Assembly (NCBI GenBank): GCA_963699495.1
Contig: CAVOUB010000008.1
Location: forward strand, 310,001-374,000
From: JAIBJN01 sp963699495
GTDB taxonomy: Bacteria; Actinomycetota; Thermoleophilia; Gaiellales; Gaiellaceae
Length of the DNA: 64,000 nt
Reading direction: 5' to 3'
A program made the position numbers and the translations under genes. Positions 6,732-15,747 of this stretch are shown piece by piece. The stretch's first letter is position 1. The number at the start of each line of letters is the position of its first letter. The notes beneath the pieces were generated by a model. That model made no database searches. It saw nothing but the letters and a program-made list of their open reading frames with translations, and was not told the origin of the DNA.

Positions 6732-9491
6732 TCAGCGTGCCAGCTTGAGACAGACGATGGCGCAGTCGTCTCCGAGCTCACCGCCCGCAAAGGCGCGGCA
6801 GTCGGCGAGGATCTCCGCTGCCAGCTCCTGGGCAGGAAGATCGCGGCCTTCCGCGAGCAACCGGTCGAGCCGCTCCTCGCCGTAGAGCTCGCTGTCGCGC
6901 CGGGCTTCGACGACCCCGTCCGTGTAGAGGACGACGGTCGAGCCCGGGTCGAGGCGGGCTCGCTCGGCCACATACGCCTGGTCGGCCTCGATCCCGAGCG
7001 GGAGCCCCGTCCCCCCGAGTGGAGTTACCTGACCGCGGGGGTCGACCACCCGCGCCGGCGGGTGCCCGGCGCTCGCAACCGCCACCTCGCGCGTCTCGGC
7101 GTCGACCAGGGCGCACAGGAGCGTGACGAACTTCCCCTGCTCGATCTCGTCACAGGCGACCTCGTTGGCGTTCCGCAGCAGGGCGGCAGGCTCCGAGTCG
7201 CCGCGGACGAGCACGCGGAAGATGTACTTCGCCATGGCCATGTCGGCTGCGGCGGATATGCCCTTCCCGAGGACGTCGCCGATCACGACTGCGAGGCACC
7301 CGTTTTCGAGCACGACGAAGTCGTAGAGGTCGCCGCCGACGTCCACGCGAGCAGACGACTGGTAGACGTGGCCCACGTCCAGCCCGGGTACACGGGGGAT
7401 CTGGCGCGGGAGAAGCGACCGCTGCATCGTCTCCGCAAAGTCCTTCTGCTGCTGGTAGAGGCGGGCGTTGTCGATGGCCAGAGCGGCCTGCGCCCCGACG
7501 GCCATCGCTGCGTCGATCGCCTCCCGCTCCAGCGGCCGAGCGGGGTCGAAGGAGACGACGGTGAGCGTGCCGAGCACCTCACCAGGGGTCGCGAGCGGCA
7601 GCACGGCCGCGGTGGCGCCCTGACGGAGGAAGGGCTCGAGGACGCCGTGCGCGTCCTCGGGAGCCGAGGCTCCGGGCCGGAGCGTCACCGCCCGCTTGGA
7701 GCGCAGGAGCCGCCGCGCCAGAGGCGCCGACAGCCGCTGGGGCCGCGCGACGAGAGCGCGGACGACCTCCTCGACATCAGGGTCGGCAACATGGACGGCG
7801 CGCGCCGTGAGCGCCTCGGAGCGGGGATCCGGCATGCGAATGACGGCGACGTCGGCCTCGAGCAGCTCCACCATCGCACGGGCGACCGCCGCGAGGGTCG
7901 CATCGAGCGAAAGGCTCTCGGCAAAGGACTGCGAGATCGCGTAGAGCCCGCGCAGCTGGCGCGCGGCCCGGCGCTCCGACTCGAGCGTGCGCCCGAGGAT
8001 GGCCGAGAGCTCCTTCGTCCGCTCGTGCAGCCGCGCGTTCTGCACCGCGACGGCGAGCTGGCTCGAGAGGGCGAGCAGGAGGCCCTCCTCGCCCTCCTTG
8101 TACGGGCGCGGGCGCGTCTTGAACACCCCGAGCGCCCCGATTGCCTCGTCGTGGACGAGCAGCGGGATGAAGAGCGCGCGGCGGACTCCTGTCTCCTCGA
8201 CGGCGGCCTCGAGGCCTGCGAGCCGCGGGTCGGTGCGCAGGTCCTCCACGAAGAGAAAGCCACGGCTCCGGAACGGCCCCAGCGCCAGCTCGAGCAGGCG
8301 GTGGGCAAGCTCGGCGTGCGGGCCCGTGAGACCGCGAGTCGCGGCGGCCGTGAGGCGCCCCTCGTCACGCAGGTAGACGGCGACGTGCCCGCTCGACGCC
8401 AGCTCGGCCACCCGCTCGACCGCGGTGTCGAGTGTGTGCGCCAGCGAAAGCTGCGCGATCGCCTGGCTGACGACCGTGACGAGCGTTTGCGAGCGCCTGA
8501 GGGCCAGCTCGACCTCGCCGACCCTGCGGCTGCGCCTGAGCGCGAGCGCAGCGCCGACGCCGAACGACGCGAGGCGGTCGAGCTCGGGCTCGAGCGGCCC
8601 TTCGTCGTCGAAGGCGAGCCGGAGCACAGCTGCGGGCGGCTCGCCCAGCGGAATCGTGTGCACGAGCCAGGAGCCCACCCGAACCGGGCCGTGCTCGCGC
8701 TCCTCCAGGGACCGCCGGACGCTCTCGGCGGCATCGACCAGGTCGGGTGCCGCGGCACCGAAGCCCTGGGAGGCGAGGAGCGCCGGGGCCCCTTCGGCGT
8801 CCACGCGCCAGAGCGTGGCCCCCGCCGCCTCGGCCGCCTGGGCTGCGACGCGCACGATCTGCTCCGCTGCCTCACCCTCGTCGGCGCCGGCCGCCAGCGC
8901 CTCGCCGAGCAGCTCGAGCTGCCCCTGCGAAAGGTCGGCCTGCCCGTTTTGGCCTCGGCCGGCCGCCTGGTCGAGCCTGAGCGCGAGAGCCACGTGGGCG
9001 GCGGCGGCCCGCGTGAGCGCCTGCTCTTCCGGCCCGAAAGGAAGGCCGGAGCGGTAGAGCTCGAGCAACGCCACCACCGGGCCGTCGACGGAGACCGGGA
9101 CGAGGCGGGCGAACGGCATCCCGGCGCGCGCGGCTGCGCGCCGGACTGACGGAGGAGCCGCCGGGTCGCCGGGCGCGTCCTCGAGCTCGATCTCCCGCGC
9201 CGAGACGTCGCCGACGTCGACGCGGGTGCCCAGGAGCTCCGCCGTCAGCGCCGCGGAGTCGGAGTAAACGGCGCGTGCGACGAGGCCGCCGTCGCTCTCG
9301 GCCAGTCGCGCGACGACGAGCTCCGCGCCCGTGCCCAGCGCCACCGCCCGGAGGAGCGCGGCCAGGCCTCGCTCGGCCGGACCGCTCTTGACAAGCTCGA
9401 GAGCGGCCGTCGCGAACGCCGCCAGCGCGCTCCCGGCCGCCTGGCTCGGCGGGGCCTCGCCGGCCCCGATGGATCCCTCGGCCGCCTGCAT
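6732..9491 (-). CDS. Multi-GAF SpoIIE/PP2C serine phosphatase
   Basis: A large soluble signalling protein of about 919 residues from ATG 9491. Several successive GAF-like segments are visible (for example LYRSGLPFGPEEQALTRAAA, DEAIGALGVFKTR and ATPGEVLGTLTV), separated by helical linkers. The C-terminal domain is a PP2C/SpoIIE phosphatase with DVGGDLYDF, VIGDVLGKG, NGCLAVVIGDV, VVLYTDGVVEAR and LGDDCAIVCL, keeping the metal-binding aspartates. Family members dephosphorylate anti-anti-sigma factors in partner-switching stress pathways. No anti-sigma or antagonist gene is next to it. The divergent small gene at 9578 may share the promoter region. Confidence 0.9.
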   Translation of the reverse strand: MQAAEGSIGAGEAPPSQAAGSALAAFATAALELVKSGPAERGLAALLRAVALGTGAELVVARLAESDGGLVARAVYSDSAALTAELLGTRVDVGDVSAREIELEDAPGDPAAPPSVRRAAARAGMPFARLVPVSVDGPVVALLELYRSGLPFGPEEQALTRAAAAHVALALRLDQAAGRGQNGQADLSQGQLELLGEALAAGADEGEAAEQIVRVAAQAAEAAGATLWRVDAEGAPALLASQGFGAAAPDLVDAAESVRRSLEEREHGPVRVGSWLVHTIPLGEPPAAVLRLAFDDEGPLEPELDRLASFGVGAALALRRSRRVGEVELALRRSQTLVTVVSQAIAQLSLAHTLDTAVERVAELASSGHVAVYLRDEGRLTAAATRGLTGPHAELAHRLLELALGPFRSRGFLFVEDLRTDPRLAGLEAAVEETGVRRALFIPLLVHDEAIGALGVFKTRPRPYKEGEEGLLLALSSQLAVAVQNARLHERTKELSAILGRTLESERRAARQLRGLYAISQSFAESLSLDATLAAVARAMVELLEADVAVIRMPDPRSEALTARAVHVADPDVEEVVRALVARPQRLSAPLARRLLRSKRAVTLRPGASAPEDAHGVLEPFLRQGATAAVLPLATPGEVLGTLTVVSFDPARPLEREAIDAAMAVGAQAALAIDNARLYQQQKDFAETMQRSLLPRQIPRVPGLDVGHVYQSSARVDVGGDLYDFVVLENGCLAVVIGDVLGKGISAAADMAMAKYIFRVLVRGDSEPAALLRNANEVACDEIEQGKFVTLLCALVDAETREVAVASAGHPPARVVDPRGQVTPLGGTGLPLGIEADQAYVAERARLDPGSTVVLYTDGVVEARRDSELYGEERLDRLLAEGRDLPAQELAAEILADCRAFAGGELGDDCAIVCLKLAR

Positions 9492-9577
9492 CGACGCATT
9501 ATCGCGGCCTGCCGAAAGCGGGCGCACGCGACGCCTCTGGTTGCAGGAGCCGGCCGGAGCCGCAACAATCGGAGCCG

Positions 9578-9841
9578 ATGCCAGCGCCCGCGCCCCGCCG
9601 TGCTCGCTGGGAAGAGGTCCCTGAGGAAGATCTCACCCCGGACGAGCCGCCGCTCGACCCGCACGCAATCCAGCGGCGCCTGCGGCGCGAGCGCGCAAAG
9701 CGCCACGCCTGGCACGAGCACCAGCGCGAGCGGCGCCTTGCGGGAATCCGCTTCCTCGCTCTCCTCGGCGCCCTCATCTTCCTGACGCTCTTCCTCAGCC
9801 TGTCGATCTGGGAGAAGATCGGCTCCGTGTTCGGGCTCTAG
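9578..9841 (+). CDS. Small single-pass membrane protein, unknown function
   Basis: An 87-residue protein from ATG 9578. A charged N-terminal region rich in Arg, Glu and Pro (WEEVPEEDLTPDEPP, then RRLRRERAKRHAWHEHQRER) precedes one hydrophobic C-terminal helix (IRFLALLGALIFLTLFLSLSIW). The topology suggests a cytoplasmic basic/acidic tail with a membrane anchor. It is not a family I recognise. It is divergent from the SpoIIE phosphatase gene and lies 7 bases before another small membrane gene. Confidence 0.68.
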   Translation: MPAPAPRRARWEEVPEEDLTPDEPPLDPHAIQRRLRRERAKRHAWHEHQRERRLAGIRFLALLGALIFLTLFLSLSIWEKIGSVFGL

Positions 9842-9848
9842 TGCCCCG

Positions 9849-10293
9849 TTGACGACGGCCCGCCCACAACCCTCCAGTGCCGGCGCAGGGCTCTGGCGCA
9901 CCGGCGAGCTGCTCGCCTGGCTCGGAGGCCTCGTGCTCACGCTGGGCGCCTTCATGGGCTGGTATTCGATCTCCGGCGACCTGCGCGGCAAGCTCTCCGT
10001 GCTCGGGTGGAACACCGGCACGATCGGCAAGCTCGTCTTCGCGATCGGCGTGGTCGTGCTCCTCCTGCTCGCGCTGCGCGCCTTCGGGGTGGAGCTTCCA
10101 CCGAGCGTCCCGGACGGGCTCGTGATCGCCGGCGCTCGGCCTCGCGGCGACGATCCTCGTCCTCATCCGCCTGATCGACATCCCCGAGACGTTTCAGCCG
10201 GCGGTCGGGCGCGGGATCGGCATCTGGCTCAGCTTCCTGGCCTCGCTGCTTCTGATCGTGGCAGGTCTGCTGAAGTCGGCCGAAGACGTCTGA
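9849..10293 (+). pseudogene. Small integral membrane protein, frameshifted
   Basis: The frame from TTG 9849 reads as a membrane protein (LLAWLGGLVLTLGAFMGWYS, LVFAIGVVVLLLLALRAFGV) up to DGLVIAG. It then turns into Arg/Pro-rich nonsense. In the neighbouring frame the membrane protein continues as LGLAATILVLIRLIDIPETF, GIGIWLSFLASLLLIVAGLL and KSAEDV, with a TGA at 10291-10293. One surplus base at about 10134 (GCC GGC G CTC) restores a roughly 147-residue, four-helix protein. The function is unknown. The end overlaps the convergent PAP2 gene by 65 bases. Confidence 0.72.
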
Positions 10294-10804
10294 CGACGGC
10301 AATAGCCACCAGGCCGACCGCCGCGCCCAGCGCCGCCCCGGCCAGGACGTCCAGCGGGTAGTGCACGCCGATGTAGACCCGTGAGAAGGCGACGGCCGCC
10401 GCGAGCAGCCCCAGCCACAGGCCGCCGCGTCCGAGGAGGTACGTCAGGATGACCGCGCCGGCCGTGCTGGTGGCCGCGTGACCGGACGGGAACGAGCTGC
10501 CGAGGTCCCAGTGCAGGAGCGGGTCGGCCTCCGGGATGACGTCGTAAGGACGCTCCCGGCCGACGCCGCTCTTGAGCAGCCCGGCCAAGAGGTCGGCCGT
10601 CCACACCGTCGCAACGGTGACCAGCGTCGTAAAGAGCGGCGGCTTCCGCGCCCACAGGGCCAGCAGCGGCGCGAGCAGGATCCAGAGGATCGCCGCGTGA
10701 CCTGCGGCGGAGAGCGCCACGAAGACCCAGTCGAAGGGCTCTGCGCGGTGCTCGACGACCCACGTGAAGACGTCGCGATCGAGCTCCGTGATCCACGAGG
10801 GCAC
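10229..10804 (-). CDS. PAP2-family membrane phosphatase
   Basis: A 191-residue protein with about five hydrophobic helices. The three phosphatase motifs are present: KSGVGRERP (C1), PSGH (C2) and SRVYIGVHYPLD (C3). Members hydrolyse phosphatidic acid, undecaprenyl pyrophosphate or related lipid phosphates at the membrane; the substrate is not decided by the sequence. The start is ATG 10804. The C-terminal tail beyond the last helix (RLRPTSADLPRSE) overlaps the 3' end of the convergent membrane gene and is poorly conserved in character. Confidence 0.9.
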   Translation of the reverse strand: MPSWITELDRDVFTWVVEHRAEPFDWVFVALSAAGHAAILWILLAPLLALWARKPPLFTTLVTVATVWTADLLAGLLKSGVGRERPYDVIPEADPLLHWDLGSSFPSGHAATSTAGAVILTYLLGRGGLWLGLLAAAVAFSRVYIGVHYPLDVLAGAALGAAVGLVAIAVVRRLRPTSADLPRSEAARPGS

Positions 10805-10817
10805 GGCCTCAGGGCTC

Positions 10818-11423
10818 TCAGGACCGGAGCAGCTGCTTGGTCGCTTCGAGGAGCTTGCTCGGGTCGAACGGCTTGCCGATGAACGCCCGCGCGCCGCGCT
10901 CCTCCGCGGTGGCCGCCTCCTCGAGCTTGCCGCTGTACATGATCACCGGGATCGCGTCGACGCCGTGCCGCTCGTGGACGCGGCGGAGCATCTCCCAGCC
11001 GTCCATCTTCGGCATCATCACGTCGAGGAGGATCAGGTCAGGCGACTCCTCCTCCAGCGCAGCGAGGCCCTCGCTCGCGCTCCCGGCCTCGCGCACCGTA
11101 TACCCCTCGCCCTCCAGGTTCGCGCGGATGAACTCGCGCAGGCTCGCATCGTCGTCGACGACGAGGACGCTGCCGCCGGGAGCCCTCGGTGCGGGCGGCG
11201 CGTTCCTCGGGCCGGCGAGAAACGCCTCGAGGTCGGCGCGCTGGAAGCGGCGGTGGCCGCCCGGGGTGTAGAAGGCGGGAAGCCGGCCTCCGTCAGCCCA
11301 TTTGCGCACGGTGCTCTGGGCCGCACCGAGAAAGGCGGCAGCCTGGCCGAGAGTGAGCCACTCTCGACCGTCGTCCGCCAGCCGACGTGCGCCCGCGGAC
11401 TCGCGCTGTCGGTCGTCTTGCAT
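10818..11423 (-). CDS. MerR/BldC-like HTH fused to a response-regulator receiver
   Basis: About 201 residues from ATG 11423. The N-terminal third is an excisionase/BldC-type winged helix (EWLTLGQAAAFLGAAQSTVR, then TPGGHRRFQRADLEAFL). After a Pro/Ala linker comes a full receiver domain with VLVVDDDASLREF, DLILLDVMMPKMDGW (phospho-Asp), PVIMYSG and FIGKPFD (conserved Lys). The order HTH then receiver is the reverse of most response regulators. No histidine kinase is adjacent. The gene lies 13 bases upstream of the PAP2 gene on the same strand and may be its transcription partner. Confidence 0.88.
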   Translation of the reverse strand: MQDDRQRESAGARRLADDGREWLTLGQAAAFLGAAQSTVRKWADGGRLPAFYTPGGHRRFQRADLEAFLAGPRNAPPAPRAPGGSVLVVDDDASLREFIRANLEGEGYTVREAGSASEGLAALEEESPDLILLDVMMPKMDGWEMLRRVHERHGVDAIPVIMYSGKLEEAATAEERGARAFIGKPFDPSKLLEATKQLLRS

Positions 11424-11494
11424 GGGCCGCAACCAGAGAAGCTACCAAATCCTCATATTTCCTTACCTGGCCATGAGGCCAGTTCTCGACCTTC

Positions 11495-11755
11495 TCAGGG
11501 GCTCTCCGACGTGGTGACCGTCACGGTCCGCTCCTGCGGCTCGACCGTCAGCGGCTCCAGGGTGCGCACGATTGTCTGCGTCCCGCCCGGGTTCGGCGCA
11601 TCCTCCAGTGCACGTCCGATCGCCAGACCGGCCACGAAGACCACGGCGAGAACGGCCAGGCGAATGATCCAGGCGGCGACCCGGCGGCCCTTCGACCTTC
11701 GTCGCGGCCGGCCGCGCTCGCGCGCGCGAGCGGTTCCAGGGCTGCCGGCGCTCAC
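11495..11755 (-). CDS. Small membrane-anchored protein, unknown function
   Basis: An 86-residue protein from GTG 11755, which overlaps the stop of the preceding gene as GTGA. A basic N-terminus (RRRSKGRR) is followed by one transmembrane helix (IIRLAVLAVVFVAGLAIGRAL) and a Thr/Val-rich external tail (TQTIVRTLEPLTV, TVTVTTSES). This looks like an inside-out anchored surface or envelope protein. It is the last gene of the rplY-to-DUF501 run. No family is recognised. Confidence 0.65.
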   Translation of the reverse strand: MSAGSPGTARARERGRPRRRSKGRRVAAWIIRLAVLAVVFVAGLAIGRALEDAPNPGGTQTIVRTLEPLTVEPQERTVTVTTSESP

Positions 11756-12066
11756 GGGCGGTAGTCGCTCGCGCCCCGGGCATAGTGCGCGAAGGCCGCG
11801 TCCTGGACGAGGGCGACGTCCCTGATGCCGGCCCTGGCCTTCGGCGGAGCCGAGTCGAGGACGACATCGCGGATCCAGTCCTCGGAGCCTTCGTACGCAC
11901 CCGCGAGCTCGGCGAGCGTGAAGGTCTGCCCCACCCGCCGCCGCAGCTCGGCCAGCACGGCTTCGACCAGGAGCCACAGGTGGCGGCCGCGCGCAGTCTC
12001 GGCCCCGACGGTGTCGAGCCGGCGCTTGCCCTCGTCCCATTGCTGGCGCGTGCTCTCGAGGATCAT
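11752..12066 (-). CDS. Conserved small helical protein, unknown function
   Basis: A 104-residue soluble protein from ATG 12066, overlapping the DUF501 stop as ATGA. The sequence is helix-rich with FTLAELAGAYEGSEDWIRDV in the centre and a C-terminal stretch AALVQDAAFAHYARGASDY-like in character. No catalytic motif is seen. Tight coupling to DUF501 and to the membrane protein gene downstream (GTGA) suggests a three-gene unit attached to the ftsB locus. I do not recognise the family. Confidence 0.68.
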   Translation of the reverse strand: MILESTRQQWDEGKRRLDTVGAETARGRHLWLLVEAVLAELRRRVGQTFTLAELAGAYEGSEDWIRDVVLDSAPPKARAGIRDVALVQDAAFAHYARGASDYRP

Positions 12067-12542
12067 GCAGAGGCTCTGTTCTCGAGAGCCTGCCCGCAGC
12101 GGGCGTCCGGGCACCAGCGCTCGCCCGCCTCCTCGAGGATGCGCTCCCCGAGCTCGTACCCGGGCCGCGCGAGCGCGAAGGCCGTGTGGGCGTGGAGGCA
12201 CTTGAGACTCTCGGAAGACCGGGTGCCCCCGATCCCGACGTCGAGCTCGGGCCGAAGCTCGCGCTGCTCCTGGTCGGCACGGGCGAGGCTCTGCGCCAGC
12301 ACGGGGTCGGCCTTCGCCGTCTGTCCCCAGCGCTCGACGCCGCCCGCGGCCTCGAGGCGGGAGATCGCGGCGACGAGCCAGGGGCAGGTCAGGTAGTAGG
12401 TGGTCGGGAACGGCTCGCCGTCCACCCCGAAGGGCGCCTGCTCCGTAACCGCGGGATAGCCGTACGGACAGCGGAGCGCCACCCGCCGAAACGTGCGAGC
12501 GGGCCGCCCAAGCTGCCAGGAGACCACCGTCCGGTCGTCCAC
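12063..12542 (-). CDS. DUF501 protein
   Basis: A 159-residue protein. The N-terminal VALRCPYGYPAV and the following TTYYLTCPWLVAAISRLEAA, then a basic/acidic helical segment and a His/Cys-containing C-terminal part (LKCLHAHTAFALARPGY, WCPDARCG) are the pattern of DUF501. This actinobacterial family is usually coded beside ftsB and enolase. Conserved Cys and His residues may bind a metal, but the function is unknown. It starts 4 bases after the FtsB-like gene ends, in the same operon. Confidence 0.88.
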   Translation of the reverse strand: MDDRTVVSWQLGRPARTFRRVALRCPYGYPAVTEQAPFGVDGEPFPTTYYLTCPWLVAAISRLEAAGGVERWGQTAKADPVLAQSLARADQEQRELRPELDVGIGGTRSSESLKCLHAHTAFALARPGYELGERILEEAGERWCPDARCGQALENRASA

Positions 12543-12546
12543 CAGA

Positions 12547-12927
12547 TCATCGTAACCGCGCCTTGGCGCGGGCCCGCCGCGCGTGCTTCCATTCGTCGAT
12601 TCCCGTGACGATGAAGAGGCGCTCGCCCGGCTTCACGAGCCCGAGCTTGCGGGCCTCGCGCTCGACGAACTCGGGCGTCTCGGTCTCGTCGATGCGCTGC
12701 TCGAGCTGCGCGTTGGCATACGTGATGCGCCCGATCTGCGCCCGGCGCGCGGCGACGTCGGCGGTCGCGTCACGGTAGGCGCGGAGCGGCTGCACGTAGC
12801 CGACCGCGGCGGCCAGGAGGACGACCAGGCCGATCCACCGAAGCGCGCGCGCCGGCTTCGAGATGCGGCGTCTCTTCTTCGAGGCGCGGCGAGCGGGTTG
12901 GCGGGAAGCCCGAGCTGCCATGGGCAT
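12547..12927 (-). CDS. FtsB/DivIC-like septum formation initiator
   Basis: About 126 residues from ATG 12927 (a second ATG lies at 12921). A very basic N-terminal tail is followed by one transmembrane helix (WIGLVVLLAAAVGYVQPL), a short coiled coil (DVAARRAQIGRITYANAQL) and the typical TPEFVEREARKLGLVKPGE motif. FtsB/DivIC proteins form part of the FtsQLB divisome complex at the septum. The location between pyk/eno and DUF501 is the usual actinobacterial context. Confidence 0.9.
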   Translation of the reverse strand: MPMAARASRQPARRASKKRRRISKPARALRWIGLVVLLAAAVGYVQPLRAYRDATADVAARRAQIGRITYANAQLEQRIDETETPEFVEREARKLGLVKPGERLFIVTGIDEWKHARRARAKARLR

Positions 12928-13008
12928 GCGAACTTCGACCGCACGCCACGGCATCCTCCTCCGGGCTGAACGGAGGCTACCGAGCCCGTCGGACGGACCT
13001 GGAAATCG

Positions 13009-14436
13009 CTAGGCCGTCTCGACCTTGATCACGTTCGTCGTGCCGGGAACGTTCACCGCCGTGCCGGCGGTGATGACGACGCGGTCGCCCGCGGCGACGA
13101 GCCCTGATTCGCGTGCGGCCTCGATCGCGCGCGTCCAGAGATCCTCGACGTTCTCCGCCTCCTCGATCTCGGCGGCGACAACGCCCCACTCCAGCGCGAG
13201 CTGCTGCACCGCCTGGCGCTTGTGCGTGATCGCGATGATCGGCCGGCGCGGCCGGTGACGCGCAACGGCGGATGCGGTGCGCCCGCTGTAGGTCGGGACG
13301 AGGATGGCGGCCGCCCCCAGCACCTCGGCGATGTCGCACGCGGCGTTCGACATGGCCTCCCCGACCGTCGGGAACGGCTGGTCGGCCGCCTGCGCGAGCT
13401 CGTGCCGGTAGCCGAGGCTCGGCTCCACCACCCGCGCGATCCGGTCCATGAACGCCGCGCTCGCCACGGGATAGTGGCCGACGGCGGTCTCGCCGGAGAG
13501 CATCAGCGCCGACGTGCCGTCGAGGATCGCGTTGGCGACGTCACTCGCCTCGGCCCGCGTCGGCTCGGGCTTGGTGATCATGGACTCGAGCATCTGCGTG
13601 GCGGTGATCGCCGGCTTCCCGTGCTCCAGCGCACAGAGGATGATGCGCTTCTGGACGAGCGGGACCGCCGCCGGGCCGATCTCGACCCCGAGGTCGCCGC
13701 GGGCGACCATGACCGCGTCGGACGCGCTCACGATCGCGTCGAGCTCGTCGACGGCCTCCGCCTTCTCGATCTTGGCGATCACCAGCGCCTTCGCGTCCGC
13801 CGCGTTGAGGAGCTCGCGGATCCCGCGGCAGTCGGCCGCGGAGCGGACGAACGACAGGGCGACGTAGTCGATCCCGAGCGAGAGGGCGAACTCGAGATCG
13901 CTCAGGTCCTTCTCGGTCACGGAGGGGACCGGAATCGTTACGCCCGGGACGTTGACGCCCTTGTGCGCTCCGACCGCGCCTCCGACCATGACCATCGCAC
14001 GCACGCGCTCGCCGTCCGTGTCCTCGACCCGGAGGCGCACGAGCCCGTCGTCGATCAGGACCTCGTGGCCCGGTTGGAGCACCTCGGTGAGCACGGCCGG
14101 CATCACCGGCAGGTCGCCGGGAGCGGCCGTCGCCTCCCCCGCGATGTGGACCGTGTCGCCCTCGACGAGGATGCGCGGGACGTCGAGGTCGCCGATCCTC
14201 ACCTTCGGCCCCTGGAGGTCGGCGATGAGCGCGAGCGGCCGGCCGGCCCGCTCCTGGGCCTCGCGGACCAGGCGCGCGCGCTCCCCGTGCTCCTCGTGGG
14301 TTCCGTGCGAGAAGTTGAGCCGGGCCGCGTCCATGCCCGCCTGGACGAGCTGGTCGACCATCGCCTGGGACGAGGTGGCCGGGCCGATCGTGCACACGAT
14401 CTTCGTACGGCGGAGGCCGTTGGTCACAAGGCGCAC
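13009..14436 (-). CDS. pyk: Pyruvate kinase
   Basis: A 475-residue enzyme (GTG 14436, or GTG 14427) converting phosphoenolpyruvate and ADP to pyruvate and ATP. RRTKIVCTIGPATSS, MDAARLNFSHG, ALIADLQGPKVR, VIAKIEKAEAVD, MVARGDLGVE and MLESM are all present, in family order. The C-terminal domain (PTYSGRTASAVARHRPRRP) carries the allosteric-domain fold. It lies 33 bases downstream of enolase on the same strand, so the last two glycolytic steps are coded together. Confidence 0.97.
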   Translation of the reverse strand: MRLVTNGLRRTKIVCTIGPATSSQAMVDQLVQAGMDAARLNFSHGTHEEHGERARLVREAQERAGRPLALIADLQGPKVRIGDLDVPRILVEGDTVHIAGEATAAPGDLPVMPAVLTEVLQPGHEVLIDDGLVRLRVEDTDGERVRAMVMVGGAVGAHKGVNVPGVTIPVPSVTEKDLSDLEFALSLGIDYVALSFVRSAADCRGIRELLNAADAKALVIAKIEKAEAVDELDAIVSASDAVMVARGDLGVEIGPAAVPLVQKRIILCALEHGKPAITATQMLESMITKPEPTRAEASDVANAILDGTSALMLSGETAVGHYPVASAAFMDRIARVVEPSLGYRHELAQAADQPFPTVGEAMSNAACDIAEVLGAAAILVPTYSGRTASAVARHRPRRPIIAITHKRQAVQQLALEWGVVAAEIEEAENVEDLWTRAIEAARESGLVAAGDRVVITAGTAVNVPGTTNVIKVETA

Positions 14437-14469
14437 GTTAGCGGGCGCGGGTGGTTCTCCTGCGTCGGC

Positions 14470-15747
14470 TCAGCGGCCGGCGCGCGGGAACGCGGACCAG
14501 CCCGGATACACCGCCGCCTCGCCCAGCTCCTCCTCGATCCGCAGGAGCTGGTTGTACTTGGCGACGCGATCCGTCCGCGAGGGGGCGCCGGTCTTGATCT
14601 GTCCGACGCCGGTGGCCACGGCCAGGTCTGCGATGGTCGTGTCCTCCGTCTCGCCGGAGCGGTGCGACATGACCGCCGCATACCCGTTCGCCCGCGCGAG
14701 CTCGATGGTCTCGAGCGTCTCCGTGAGCGTTCCGATCTGGTTCACCTTGACGAGGATCGCGTTCGCGACTCCCTCCTCGATCCCGCGGCGAAGGCGCTCC
14801 ACGTTGGTCACGAACAGGTCGTCGCCGACCAGCTGCACCCGGTCGCCGAGCCGGTCGGTCAGGGCCTTCCAGCCGGCCCAGTCGTCCTCGGCGAGGCCGT
14901 CCTCGATGGAGACGATGGGGAAGCGGCCGCAGAGGTCGTCCCACAGGCCGGTCAACCCGTCCGCGTCGAGGTCGAGCCCTTCCCCGACGAGGCGGTAGCG
15001 CCCTCCCTCGTAGAGCTCTGTGGTGGCCGGGTCGAGCGCGATCGCGACCTTCTCCGAGTGGCCCGCCCGCTCGGCGGCCTCGAGCACGGCGGCGATCGCC
15101 TCCTCGCTGGAGGGCAGATCGGGCGCGAAGCCGCCCTCGTCGCCGACCGCCGTGGCGAGGCCCCGCTCGTGCAGGAGCTCCTTGAGGGAGTGGAAGGTCT
15201 CCGCGCCGATGCGGAGCGCCTCCGAGAAGGACGACGCCCCGGCTGGCACGACCATGAACTCCTGCAGGTCGAGCGAGTTCTGCGCGTGGACGCCGCCGTT
15301 GATCACGTTCATCATCGGCACGGGAAGAACGCGCGCCTCACCCCCGCCGAGCCAGCGGTAGAGAGGGGCGTCGGCCTCCTGCGCGGCTGCCTTGGCGACG
15401 GCAAGAGAGGCGCCCAGCACCGCGTTCGCCCCCAGGCGCGCCTTGTTCGGCGTGCCGTCGAGCTCGACGAGCAGGCGGTCGATTTCCGCCTGGTGACCGG
15501 CGTCGGCGCCCGCGAGCGCAGGCCCGATCTCGCGCTCCACGTTCGCTACCGCTCCGAGCACGCCCTTGCCGAGATAGGCGCTCGGGTCTCCGTCGCGGAG
15601 CTCCACCGCCTCGAACCGGCCTGTGGAGGCGCCCGAGGGGACCGCGGCCCGGCCGAGCGCGCCCGAGTCGAGCGTGACCTCCACCTCGACCGTCGGGTTC
15701 CCGCGCGAGTCGAGGATCTGGCGGGCATGGACGTTGACGATCTTCAC
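14470..15747 (-). CDS. eno: Enolase
   Basis: A 425-residue enzyme converting 2-phosphoglycerate to phosphoenolpyruvate. ARQILDSRGNPTVE at the N-terminus, GASTGRFEA, GDEGGFAPDL, the Mg ligands in AIALDPATTE, SIEDGLAEDDW and VGDDLFVTN, the catalytic Lys in ILVKVNQIGT and SHRSGETEDT are visible. The start GTG 15747 overlaps the mazG stop as GTGA, indicating coupled translation. It sits between mazG and pyk in the long minus-strand housekeeping run. Confidence 0.98.
   Translation of the reverse strand: MKIVNVHARQILDSRGNPTVEVEVTLDSGALGRAAVPSGASTGRFEAVELRDGDPSAYLGKGVLGAVANVEREIGPALAGADAGHQAEIDRLLVELDGTPNKARLGANAVLGASLAVAKAAAQEADAPLYRWLGGGEARVLPVPMMNVINGGVHAQNSLDLQEFMVVPAGASSFSEALRIGAETFHSLKELLHERGLATAVGDEGGFAPDLPSSEEAIAAVLEAAERAGHSEKVAIALDPATTELYEGGRYRLVGEGLDLDADGLTGLWDDLCGRFPIVSIEDGLAEDDWAGWKALTDRLGDRVQLVGDDLFVTNVERLRRGIEEGVANAILVKVNQIGTLTETLETIELARANGYAAVMSHRSGETEDTTIADLAVATGVGQIKTGAPSRTDRVAKYNQLLRIEEELGEAAVYPGWSAFPRAGR

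Noticed and set aside
5535..9149. 1204-codon plus-strand open frame
   Set aside because: It is antisense to the spermidine synthase and SpoIIE genes and is rich in Arg, Gly and Asp; a GC-driven shadow frame.
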